A DNA stretch of 64,000 nucleotides from PALSA-1004 sp963804885 (GCA_963804885.1 CAWDSF010000004.1:372001-436000); one strand, 5' to 3'. Numbered from the stretch's first letter, positions 54,108-62,346 are shown. Notes: generated from the sequence alone by a model not told the origin. Translations and numbers: made by a program.

Positions 54108-54332
54108 ATGAAAACGGCTAAGGTATTCAAGCATGGAAACAGCCAGGCGGTACGCCACTGCCACAAGGAGTTCCGGTTTGATGAAGACGAAGTGCTGATC
54201 AAGCGTTCCGGGGAAGGGGTGTTGCTGCTCCCTCGGAAGCTCACATACGCGCGCGTCATGGCTGCGGTCGGCCAGTTCCAGGGCAAGATCGAGCGGCGCC
54301 AGCCGAAAGACCAAAAGCGGGCGTGGCGATGA
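54108..54332 (+). CDS. vapB: VapB-type antitoxin with altered AbrB core
   Basis: A 74-residue AbrB-like antitoxin (MKTAKVFKHGNSQAVR, then KEFRFDEDEVLIKRSGEGVLLLPR). Family members read AVRLPKEF here; this copy reads AVRHCHKEF. At DNA level CGC-CTG-CCA-AAG has become CGC-CA-CTG-CCA-C-AAG: two insertions that together restore frame. The strand end that packs the DNA-binding dimer is therefore changed. The start at 54108 was chosen because the fold begins there. Overlaps VapC by 4 bases (ATGA). Confidence 0.88.
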   Translation: MKTAKVFKHGNSQAVRHCHKEFRFDEDEVLIKRSGEGVLLLPRKLTYARVMAAVGQFQGKIERRQPKDQKRAWR

Positions 54333-54736
54333 TCTGGATGTTGGACACCAACATTCTGTTATTCACGAATCGCAAACCGGGCTTCGAAAAAATTGCGCGA
54401 CGCATGTCCGGTCGTACGCCCGGCGAAGACCGGTTGTCGGCTATCACGCTGGCCGAGCTGGAGATTGGCATCGCGCGGGGCGAATTCCGCGCGCAAAACG
54501 AGGCGGCCCTGGACGGCTTGCTCGAATTTCTGCAGGTCGATGATTTCCCCGCTGGTGCGGCCGGCGACTTCGGAGAGATCAAAGCTACATTGCTGTCAGG
54601 AGGCAAACCAATTGGCCCTTACGATCTTCTCATCGCCGCACATGCCCGCCACGTTAAGGCTGTCCTGGTGACCAATAACGAGCGCGAGTTCCGCCGTGTG
54701 CCCGGTCTTTCGGCACAAAACTGGGTGAAGGCCTGA
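54329..54736 (+). CDS. vapC: VapC-type PIN domain toxin
   Basis: A 135-residue PIN ribonuclease: MIWMLDTNILLF (Asp at residue 5), SAITLAELEIGIARG (Glu near 43), PIGPYDLLIAAHARH (Asp near 98) and VTNNEREFRRVPGLSAQNW. These make up the four-acid-residue metal site of VapC toxins that cut tRNA or rRNA. Intact, and coupled to the vapB gene by overlap. Confidence 0.93.
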   Translation: MIWMLDTNILLFTNRKPGFEKIARRMSGRTPGEDRLSAITLAELEIGIARGEFRAQNEAALDGLLEFLQVDDFPAGAAGDFGEIKATLLSGGKPIGPYDLLIAAHARHVKAVLVTNNEREFRRVPGLSAQNWVKA

Positions 54737-55539
54737 AGCGCCCGATTCAGCACCCGTCACTCGTCAGTCGTATCCCGCCTGACAGATACCCGGTACAGTT
54801 GTGGAGCGGAAGCCAAATCAAGATTGAAATTCAACATCCCGCGTACGCCGTTGCTCGCACCTCTACGTTGCTCGCTTTTAGGACCCCTTGAGAGCCGCCG
54901 AGTAACACAGGCGAGTTCGGTGCTGGCTGCGACCCGGTGCCGCGAAGCGTCGGTGCGGGAGCAGCATTTGAAGCTCCGTAGGCCCTGTCAGAACGCAGCC
55001 ACCGGCGCTCCTTCCCGCTCCACTCTGCGAGAGTCCGAGTCCGGAGCGCGGTCGAGGACCTGTCTGAGCTCGCCCGCTTCATGTGTTTTCTCTTACTCCG
55101 AGAGCGAGTTCCACAGCCCCCGAACTCGTCGAGTAACACAGGGAACGCGCAGGCGCGGTGAACCAGGGGCGGCGGCGCATTACGTACTAACGAAAATGGG
55201 GGTGAATGCGAGCGACGGGGCTGTAAATAATCCATTTGCATGCGCCGCGTGGCGTCCCTACCCGCTCCACTCTTCGAGAGTCCGAGTCCGGGCCGCTCCT
55301 TCCACTTTGGTTACTTTGCTTGGCCGCGCAAGAAAAGTGACCAGCCCCGGGTCTGCCACCCGGAGAATGAAAAGAATAAAAGCAGGAGTCCACGGCTTCC
55401 CTGGATTCTGGCTTTCGCCAGAATGACGGGCAAAGAAAGTGAATAGCCCCCGGTCTGCCACCGGGACCACAATCTCCCCCATAATATCTCCCGTCCCATC
55501 GGCCCTCCAGCGCCGGGCGACGACATCCAGGAGGAGCAC
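54737..55539. repeat. Gene-free stretch built from degenerate direct and inverted repeats
   Basis: 803 bases without a supported gene. A 31-bp direct repeat with one mismatch occurs at 55014-55044 and 55261-55291 (core GAGAGTCCGAGTCCGG). CGAGTAACACAGG occurs at 54899 and 55130. A segment with AAAAGTGACCAGCCCCGG and GGTCTGCCACC occurs at 55330 and again, diverged, at 55433. GGTTACTTT (55309) pairs with AAAAGTGACC (55333) in a hairpin. One half of the CTGGATTC...GAATGACG repeat is at 55399-55430. This is a nest of old intergenic repeats. Confidence 0.75.
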
Positions 55540-56688
55540 ATGAAGCGCATTTCGTTTGCGGGAACTGGCCTCAAAAATCCGTTCGCCCTGATGTATAGAA
55601 GGGCGAGCGGGCGCCGCGGCGTTGAGCAACCGCGGCCCTTCATGCTTCGATACCTCAGCACGAATGGCCTTAAATCGGCTGCTCACTTACTTACTGGTTC
55701 TATTTTTGCGGCGGCTTTTATGTTCTTCGCCGCGCACGCGGCGGCCGCCGAGATAAGCGAGGTCAAGGTGGCGCGGCAGTTCGGCATCTCGTTCCTGCCG
55801 ATGCTCGTCATGCAGGAGAAGAAGCTGTTCGAGAAGCACGCGAAGGCGGCCGGCCTCGATGCGACTGCGACCTACATGCAGCTGTCGGGCGGTACGACGA
55901 TGAACGACTCGCTGCTGTCGAAGTCGATCGAGGTCGCGTCGGGCGGCGTCGCCGCCGTTCGCGGTCTTCTGGGCGCGCACGCGCGGCACGAACAACGAAG
56001 TGAAGGCGATGACCGCCAAGAACTGCGCGCCGATCCTGCTGCTCACGCGCGAGCCGCGCATCAAGTCGATCGGCGACTTCACCGAGAAGGACAAGATCGC
56101 GATGCCGGCGACCAAGGTCTCCGGCCCGGCGATCGTTCTGCAGATGGCCACGGAGAAGGAGTTCGGCAAGGGCACGGCGTTCAAGTACGACAGCCTGCAG
56201 GTCGCGTTGCCGACACCGGACGCGCACGAAGGCGCTGATGTCCGGCGCGACCGAGATCAACAACCAGTTCTCCGAGCCGCCGTTCCAGTACACCGCGCTC
56301 AAGAAGCCCGGCATTCGCCGCATCCTGAAGTCGTACGACGTGCTCGGCGGCAAGACGACGTACAACCTCGTGTGGACGACGAGGCAACTTCCACGACGAG
56401 AACCCGAAGACCTACAAGGCTTTCCTCGCCGCGTTCAGCGAGGCGATGCAGGACATCAATGCGGACAAGCGCGGGGCCGCAGAGATCTACGTGCGCATCA
56501 CCAAGGAAAAGATGTCACGCCGACGAAGTTCTCGAGCTCATCAGCGATCCGGACATCGAGTTCACCATGACCCCGCAGAACATGATGAAGATCGTCGACT
56601 TCATGGCCGAAGTCGGTCACATCAAGGTAAGCCCGCGTCCTGGAAGGACATGTTCTTTCCGGAGGTGCATAACCTCCCGGGGAGTTAA
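55540..56688 (+). pseudogene. NMT1/SsuA-type substrate-binding protein gene, disrupted by repeat insertion and at least five frameshifts
   Basis: A decayed relative of the intact gene at 57598. It keeps AGGAGG-ATG and the opening MKRISFAGTG, then about 35 codons of dispersed repeat (LKNPFALMYRRASG...), then the signal peptide core (SIFAAAFMFFAAHAAAA) and VKVARQFGISFLPMLVMQEK. Frame changes near 55950, 56231, 56384, 56515 and 56628 are needed to follow the protein through FWARTRGTNNEVKAM, ALMSGATEINNQFSEPPFQY, FHDENPKTYKAFLAAF, ADEVLELISDPDIEFTMTP and PASWKDMFFPEVHNLPGS. Too many lesions for sequencing error alone; treated as a pseudogene. Confidence 0.88.
55562..55680. repeat. Multi-hairpin dispersed repeat, copy B, inside a coding sequence
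   Basis: Matches copy A at 33.6 kb: the segment AAAAATCCGTTCGCCCTGA and GTATAGAAGGGCGA are shared, followed by a variable middle and the related hairpin CTTCATGCTT...CAGCACGAATGG. It is read through in frame in the pseudogene and sits between its start codon and signal peptide. Confidence 0.8.
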
Positions 56689-56793
56689 ATTCCACCACTG
56701 GCGCAGCGCATTCTCATCCGCCCTTTGGCGCGAAGCAAATCCCCTCGGGAGTTAAGGGGAGGGCCGGAGGAGGGTATGGGCAATATGCCATTT

Positions 56794-56820
56794 TGGTGCA
56801 TTCTGGTGCAATATGGTGTA
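56794..56820. promoter_or_regulatory. Three TGGTG(C/T)A direct repeats with 10-bp spacing, probable RHH operator
   Basis: TGGTGCA, TGGTGCA and TGGTGTA begin at 56794, 56804 and 56814, exactly one helical turn apart, and end 10 bases before the RHH gene start. Ribbon-helix-helix dimers typically bind such phased short repeats side by side, so this is the likely autoregulatory site. Confidence 0.75.
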
Positions 56821-56830
56821 ACCTACAAAA

Positions 56831-57088
56831 ATGTCAGTCACCGAGAAAACCGTTCGTCAAAGCGTAACCCTCCCGGCGCGCGTTGCCCGCCGGGTGAAAT
56901 CGCTGGCGAAGACCACCAGCACGAGCGCCAACCGCGTTATTGTCGATCTCATCGAGTCCGGCATTGAGGCGCGCGAACAGGAGAAAAAACGCTTCTTCGA
57001 GTTAGCAGACCGCTTGGCGCATTCCAGTGATGCCGCAGAGCAAAAACGCCTCAAAGCCGAACTCGCCCGTCTGACCTTCGGCGAGTAA
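56831..57088 (+). CDS. Ribbon-helix-helix (CopG-like) DNA-binding protein, probable antitoxin
   Basis: An 85-residue protein. Residues 7-47 form an RHH fold: strand TVRQSVTLPARVARRVKSLAK, then TSTSANRVIVDLIESGIEAR. The C-terminal half is a charged helix (EQEKKRFFELADRLAHSS, AAEQKRLKAELARLTFG), likely the partner-binding region. The stop shares one base with the start of the next gene (TAATG). Phased repeats lie directly upstream. Confidence 0.85.
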   Translation: MSVTEKTVRQSVTLPARVARRVKSLAKTTSTSANRVIVDLIESGIEAREQEKKRFFELADRLAHSSDAAEQKRLKAELARLTFGE

Positions 57089-57330
57089 TGCCCCGCATCC
57101 AGTGGACCGGGCTTCCTCCCGCGCTCCGCGATCACCTGTTTGACCGGCTGCGCGAGCGCAAGATCACCGCGGAAGACCTCTACCAGCTCAAAGCGTGGCG
57201 AGAGTCAGAACCTGAAGCGCCAGACGGGCTTTGGTACAAGGACTTTGGTTCGTTCAAGATCTGCGGAGAGGGAAAATACCCCAAGACCTTTTTGCTCGCG
57301 GGCCAGCCTGCCAAAGGGCAGAAGCTCTAA
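57088..57330 (+). CDS. 80-aa protein paired with the RHH gene, candidate toxin of unknown family
   Basis: 80 residues: a helical first half (LPPALRDHLFDRLRERKITAEDLYQLKAWRES) and a compact second half (APDGLWYKDFGSFKICGEGKYPKTFLLAGQPAKG) rich in aromatic, Gly and Lys residues. It fits no toxin family that I can name (not RelE, MazF, PIN, HicA or BrnT by motif). Coupling to an RHH gene with its own operator suggests a type II toxin-antitoxin partner, but this is inferred from organisation only. Confidence 0.7.
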   Translation: MPRIQWTGLPPALRDHLFDRLRERKITAEDLYQLKAWRESEPEAPDGLWYKDFGSFKICGEGKYPKTFLLAGQPAKGQKL

Positions 57331-57597
57331 TCGTCCTCGCGCTCCCACTCGTCACCCGTCGCGCTCGTTATCCACTCACCACGCCACCCACCACCTTCGT
57401 CATTCCGGCCTCTGAGCCGGAATCCAGTCGGTTGGAATGCCCTGGATTGCGGCGTACGCCACAATGACGAAACCTACAAACGCTTCAGGAGCGTTCGGAA
57501 TGCACCGGCCCTCCCCACGCACCACTCACTGCCCACCGCTCACCTGTCACTCCTATCGCCTCGCCCCAAGCGCATAATATTCCGCGAGGAGGCCGAC
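57331..57597. repeat. Intergenic stretch with palindromic repeat and CACC/CACTC-rich sequence
   Basis: Contains one full palindromic repeat (about 57396-57470, CATTCCGGCCTCTGAGCCGG to GGCGTACGCCACAATGACG) between two patches rich in CACTC/GTCACC, like those before the MmgE/PrpD gene. The promoter and GAGGAGG site of the next gene lie at its right end. No gene. Confidence 0.7.
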
Positions 57598-58593
57598 ATG
57601 AAATCCAAACTAGTTTTGCTATTGCTCTTATTCGCCGCCTTCGCCCACGCGGAAACCGGCGAAGTGCGCATCGCGCGCCAATTCGGCATCACGTTCCTGC
57701 CGCTCATGGTCATGGAGCAGCAGAAGCTCGTCGAGAAGCACGCGAAGGCGGCGGGCATCGGCGATGTCAGCGTTAAACATTTCATCGCCGGCACGCCGGC
57801 CGCGATCAACGACGCGATTCTTTCGGGTGCGGCGCACTTCGTCGCGGTCGGCCCGCCGTCGTTCGCGGCACTGTGGGCGCGCAGCCGCGGCACGCCGTCC
57901 GAGCCGCTCGCCGTGGCGAACGTTTCCTACATCAACATGACGATGGTTTCGCGCGATCCGCGCATCAAATCGATCCGCGATCTCAGCGACAAGACGCGCA
58001 TTGCGATGACCTCGCCCAAGGTGTCGCTGCCGGCGATCATCCTGCAGATTGCCGCCGCGAAGGAATACGGTATTGAGAACTACACGCGCTTCGATGCGCT
58101 CGGCGTCGGCATGCCGCACCCGGACGCGATGACCGCGCTTTTGAGCGGTGCCCAGCCGGAGATCTGCTGTCACTTCGGCTCACCGCCCTACCAGACGATA
58201 GAGCTGCAGCAACCCGGCATGCACGCCGTCACGTCGATCAACGAAGTGATGGGCGGGCCGACCAGCGGCACCCTGCTTTTTACCACTTTGAAGTTCCGGA
58301 CCGAGAATCCCAAGCTTTTCGGCGCGGTATTTGCCGGGCTGCGGGAGGCGATCGAGTTCATCAACACCAACAAGCGCGCCGCCGCCGACATTTACCTGCA
58401 GCTCTCGAAAGAGAAAAGCAAACCCGAAGACATCGTCGCGCAGCTGAACGACCCGGCGCTGCGCTACGACCTGACGCCGCTCAACGTGATGAAGTATTTC
58501 GACTTCATGCACAGCGTCGGCACCATCAAGGTGAAGCCGGCGTCGTGGAAAGAAATTTTCGCGCCGGAGGCGCATGCCCTCGCGGGGAGTTGA
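57598..58593 (+). CDS. ABC transporter substrate-binding protein (NMT1/THI5-like)
   Basis: A 331-residue intact periplasmic binding protein. Signal peptide SKLVLLLLLFAAFAHA, then EVRIARQFGITFLPLMVMEQQKLVEKHAKAAG, GAAHFVAVGPPSFAALWARS, MTMVSRDPRIKSIRDLSDKTRIAM and a C-terminal lobe ending PASWKEIFAPEAHALAGS. The fold is that of binding proteins for sulfonate-, nitrate- or thiamine-precursor-like solutes. The disrupted copy 900 bases upstream is its paralogue. No permease or ATPase genes are nearby. Confidence 0.93.
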   Translation: MKSKLVLLLLLFAAFAHAETGEVRIARQFGITFLPLMVMEQQKLVEKHAKAAGIGDVSVKHFIAGTPAAINDAILSGAAHFVAVGPPSFAALWARSRGTPSEPLAVANVSYINMTMVSRDPRIKSIRDLSDKTRIAMTSPKVSLPAIILQIAAAKEYGIENYTRFDALGVGMPHPDAMTALLSGAQPEICCHFGSPPYQTIELQQPGMHAVTSINEVMGGPTSGTLLFTTLKFRTENPKLFGAVFAGLREAIEFINTNKRAAADIYLQLSKEKSKPEDIVAQLNDPALRYDLTPLNVMKYFDFMHSVGTIKVKPASWKEIFAPEAHALAGS

Positions 58594-59519
58594 AGGCGGT
58601 TTCAGTTTCGCCGGCGTGGAGCGGCGAGTTCATCGCGCGTTGCCGCTTGTGACTCGCCGCACCGAACATTCGCTCGGCGTGGAAGTCTCGGACGTGATGG
58701 GCGCAAGCGGAAAGAGCGAAGCGATGTTATCGCGGGCAGAAGGCGCGGGCACCGCTTCAGCGCGTGAATTCCTGCCATATCGTTGCGCCATATCACGATG
58801 CGCTATCGTGTACGCGGACCAATGATCGTCAGCGGTCGGACGCCAGTGCAGCCGAATCGATATGCCGCGGCGACGGCGCGCCGCGCCTGATCTTCGGAAA
58901 TTCAGACGCGCTCGCAACGGCGCGATGCTGAACTACGCGATCGAAACTGACCTGATCTGCAGGTTCCACGCGGCGAATCGTCTTAAAGCGCTGTGCGCGA
59001 CCGCACGGGCCAACGCATCGGATAAGGTACAACGATCCATCGTCGCGGTCGCGATGCATCACGGACCGCCAGCGCGGAAAACCAGCCGTGCGATGTGCCG
59101 CTCAAGGACGATTTCAACAGCTATGGGCGAAGCTGGAAGAATGTTCGTGCCCAGGTACGTGCCGCTGGCGGAATCCTGGTCGGGATACGATAAGGCCGGT
59201 GCGCGGCCGGTCCACGGCAGCAATCGCATGAGATCTCCGGAGTGGCAAACCGAATCAGTCTGCGCGCGGCCGGGGCCTGCGCCGCGAGGATCTCTACTGG
59301 GCGCGAGGCGATGTCGCGCAGTACGCGATGCACGATCAATATCATTGATCGAAAGACATTGCAACGCCGTCCGTTTGCCAGCTGGGAAAACCTGAGCCAT
59401 TGCAAGCGCCGATCGTCGCAAAGTGTCTGGTCACGGCGTCATCCCGCGCGAGCCCGTCTGGCTTTCCCGGGGAGGCCGGTGGGGCCAGTCAACCCGTCCG
59501 GCCGTTTTCACCTTATCTC
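58594..59519. other. Long gene-free stretch, possibly decayed coding DNA
   Basis: About 930 bases. Open frames on both strands are short, overlap each other and have no recognisable domains or ribosome binding sites. The composition is close to coding DNA and stop-free runs are short, so old decayed genes are possible, but I cannot name any. Confidence 0.4.
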
Positions 59520-59600
59520 AGTCACCCTATCATCACCCTCATTCGTCACCCGTACCTCGTCACCCTCACCTCGTCACCCTCACTCGTCACCTTCACCCGG
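59520..59600 (+). repeat. Degenerate tandem repeat of TC(G)TCACCCTCA
   Basis: Roughly seven imperfect copies of a 10-14 base unit based on CGTCACCCTCA lie directly upstream of the MmgE/PrpD start, the last one next to the region where a ribosome binding site would be expected (CACCCGGACCCCCC). Similar CACC-rich patches occur at 54.75 and 57.35 kb. Confidence 0.75.
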
Positions 59601-59607
59601 ACCCCCC

Positions 59608-61032
59608 ATGGACACCACTCAACCCGATAACGAGAAACTCTCCGTAGTCGCGCGCGGCGCCACGCGCACCTTGTCCGAATTCGTCGCCGGCCTCAAGTTC
59701 AGCGATCTGCCGAAGGAGGTCGTCGCGCATACGAAGCTGCTCGCGCTCGATGCGATCGGCTGTTCGCTTTACGGCGCGACGCTGCCGTGGACGCGCCGTT
59801 TGATCGAGGTGATCCGCGAAGAAGGCGGGGCTCCCCGCGCGACCGTGTTCGGCGCCGGCTTCCGCACCTCGGCAACGCAGGCGGCGCTCGCCAACAGCAC
59901 GGCCGCCCATGCGTTCGAATGTGACGACATGCACAAGGCTTCGCTGTTTCATCCGAGCTCCATCGGCGTGCCCGTCGCGCTCGCGTGTGCCGAATCCGAA
60001 GGCGGACGCACGGGCCGCGATGTGATCACGGCATTGGTCGCCGGCTACGAGGTGGGGCCGCGCGTCGGCATGGCGGGGACCATGGGCCTCTTCTTCCGCG
60101 GCTGGCATCCGCAAGGCACGTCCGGAACCTTCACCGCCGGTGCGACGGCCGCGCGCATGCTGGGGCTCAATGCGGACCAGACCCAGGACGCCATCGGCAT
60201 CGCCGGAACGCAGGCCGCCGGTCTCATGTCCGCGCAGGAAGGCGCGATGGTCAAGCGCATGCACTCCGGCCGCGCGGCGCAAAGCGGCGTCCTGGGCGGG
60301 CTGCTCGCGCGCAAAGGCTTTACCGGCATCAAGGAGATAATCGAGGCGGATTTCGGCGGCTTCCTCTCCACGCTGAGCGCAAAGCACGACCCGGCGAAGC
60401 TGACTCAAGGGCTCGGCACGGAATGGGAGACGCTGATCATCGGCTTCAAGCCGTTCTCCACGGTGGCGAGCATCCAGGCCGCGCTCGACGCGCTGCGCCA
60501 GATCATGCAAAAGAATGGTTTGAAGGCCGACGATCTCGCGTCGATCGAAGCGCGCGTGGCCACGATGTGCCACGTGCACGCCGCGTGGGAATACAAGGCG
60601 CAGGGCGTCACCGCGGCGCAGATGAACATCTTCTTCGGGCTCGCCGCCATCGCGGTGGATGGCGAAGCATTCATCCACCAGTATCGCGAGGACAGGTTGA
60701 GCGATCCGCGCCTGCTCGACGTGATCCGGCGCACGACCTGCGTGATCGATCCGGAGATCGACGCGATGGGCCCGCTCTTCCGCCATTCCGCGCGCGTCGT
60801 GGTCAAGACGCGGGACGGGCGCAGCTTCACGCTGGAAATGCTGCATCGGCTCGGCAGCCCCGAGAATCCGCTCACCGCGCAGCAGGTGTACGACAAGTTC
60901 CGCCTGCTCGCCGGCTACAGCCTGCCGGCAGACAAGGTCGAAGCCGCGATTGCGATGGTGCAGGACCTCGACAAGCTCGATGACGTGACCCGCCTCACGG
61001 CGATCCTCGCGACGGCGACTTCAAAGAAATGA
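59608..61032 (+). CDS. MmgE/PrpD family protein
   Basis: A 474-residue protein of the MmgE/PrpD fold (helical domain plus a small alpha/beta lid), the family of 2-methylcitrate dehydratase and cis-aconitate-decarboxylase-like enzymes. Features: FVAGLKFSDLPKEVVAHTKLLALDAIGCSLYG at the start, ANSTAAHAFECDDMHK near residue 92 (AHxxDxDD-type substrate region), HPSSIGVPVALA, FRGWHPQGTSGTFTAGATAARMLGL and GFKPFSTVASIQAALDAL. Start at 59608 chosen over a longer frame because the fold begins there; no clear Shine-Dalgarno. Followed by a MITE-like element that covers its stop. Confidence 0.92.
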   Translation: MDTTQPDNEKLSVVARGATRTLSEFVAGLKFSDLPKEVVAHTKLLALDAIGCSLYGATLPWTRRLIEVIREEGGAPRATVFGAGFRTSATQAALANSTAAHAFECDDMHKASLFHPSSIGVPVALACAESEGGRTGRDVITALVAGYEVGPRVGMAGTMGLFFRGWHPQGTSGTFTAGATAARMLGLNADQTQDAIGIAGTQAAGLMSAQEGAMVKRMHSGRAAQSGVLGGLLARKGFTGIKEIIEADFGGFLSTLSAKHDPAKLTQGLGTEWETLIIGFKPFSTVASIQAALDALRQIMQKNGLKADDLASIEARVATMCHVHAAWEYKAQGVTAAQMNIFFGLAAIAVDGEAFIHQYREDRLSDPRLLDVIRRTTCVIDPEIDAMGPLFRHSARVVVKTRDGRSFTLEMLHRLGSPENPLTAQQVYDKFRLLAGYSLPADKVEAAIAMVQDLDKLDDVTRLTAILATATSKK

Positions 61033-61372
61033 GCCGCAGATGAACGCAGATAAACGCCGATGAAATCAAAAGCATTTATCAGCCACAGATAAACACGGAT
61101 AAAGGGGCAGGGGTGAGGGGTGCAGATTAACGCTCACGGATGAACACAGATAAGCACAGAAAAACTCCCTCGCCCAATTTTCAGCTTCATCGCGCGCGGC
61201 GCGATGCTAAACGTTCTCTTCCCTCGCTTGTGGGAGAGAGACGGGGGTGGAGAGGGCGGGGGTGAGGGGTGCAGTTGAACTACAGCCAAGATAAACATTG
61301 ATAACGGACAAATCCTGTAAATAAAGCTTCAAGTCTTATCTGTGTTCATCTGCGTTTATCTGTGGCTCAAAC
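61029..61372. mobile_element. MITE-like element with about 34-bp terminal inverted repeats
   Basis: The left end (TGAGCCGCAGATGAACGCAG...) and the reverse complement of the right end (TGAGCCACAGATAAACGCAG...) agree at most of about 34 positions. Inside are further variants of ACAGATAAACACGGATAA (near 61085 and 61145) and no coding frame. The left end contains the TGA of the MmgE/PrpD gene and the right end the GTG used by the next receptor gene. Repeats of the type CACAGATAAACACAGAT are widespread in environmental bacterial genomes. Confidence 0.75.
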
Positions 61373-62346
61373 CTGCTTTGTCGTTTCATTAGTGTTCGCG
61401 GGCGCAGCCATCTGCAACGTCGCCGCCGCGGCAGAAGCGCCGGCGGTTTACCCGACCAAGCCGATCCGCCTGCTCGTCCCGTATCCGCCCGGCGGCAGCA
61501 CCGATCCGATCGTGCGCATCGTCGGCCAGCGCATGGGCGAAGCGCTTGGGCAGCAGCTCGTCGTGGACAATCGCGGCGGCGCCAGCGGCAACATCGCCAA
61601 CGAGACCACCGCCAGGGCCAGCCCCGACGGCTACACGGCCTTGCTCGGCACGGTGAGCACCATCAGCATCAATGCAACGCTGTTTCCGAATCTTTCCTAC
61701 GATCCGATCAAGGATCTCGCACCGGTTTCGCTGATCGTGTCGGGCTTCTATTTGCTCGTCGTGCACCCGACGTTTGCCGCAGGCTCGGTGCAGGAGCTCG
61801 TGAGCCTCGCGCGTTCGATGAATGGCAAGCTCGTCTATGCCTCGGGCGGCACGGGCAGCGCGCCCCACCTCGCGATGGAGCTCCTCGCGCAGGTCGCGAA
61901 AATCGAACTCACGCACGTGCCTTACAAAGGCACCGGCCCCGCGCTGAACGATCTCGTCGGCGGACACGTGCCGGTGCTTTTCGGCAGCATGGCGTCTAGT
62001 CGTGCCGTTGATGAAGGCGGGCCGGGTGAAAGTCCTCGCTACCACGGCGGCGAAACGCACCAGCGGCCTGCCGAGCGTGCCGACGATTGCCGAAGCGGGC
62101 TATCCGGGCTACGAAGTCGATGCCTGGTACGGTCTCTTCGTGCCGGCGAAGACGCCCGCGCCTGTCGTGAACACACTGCACCGCGAAGTCGTCAATGCGC
62201 TGCAGAACCCGGACGTGCGATCGCGCCTGAGCGGGCTGGGACTCGAGCCGGTGGGCAACTCGCCCGCCGAGTTTGCTGCGATCGTCAAGAAAGACCTCGA
62301 GCGCTGGGCCGCCGTTATCAAGCGTGGAAATATTCGCGCGCAGTAG
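61362..62346 (+). CDS. Tripartite tricarboxylate transporter receptor (Bug family), frameshifted, start inside a repeat element
   Basis: Joined frames give about 327 residues. Signal peptide (VVSLVFAGAAICNVAAAAEA), YPTKPIRLLVPYPPGGSTD, VVDNRGGASGNIA, RASPDGYTALLG and THVPYKGTGPALNDL are in frame one. At about 61993 the frame moves and VVPLMKAGRVKVLATT, VPTIAEAGYPGYE and the end follow; one extra T (GCGTC-T-AGTC) explains it. The first possible start, GTG at 61362, belongs to the flanking MITE-like repeat, so the original start was probably lost or replaced. Confidence 0.87.

Noticed and set aside
58862..59395. 177-codon open frame in the gap before the MmgE/PrpD gene
   Set aside because: No domain, no ribosome binding site, and overlapping frames of equal quality exist on the other strand.
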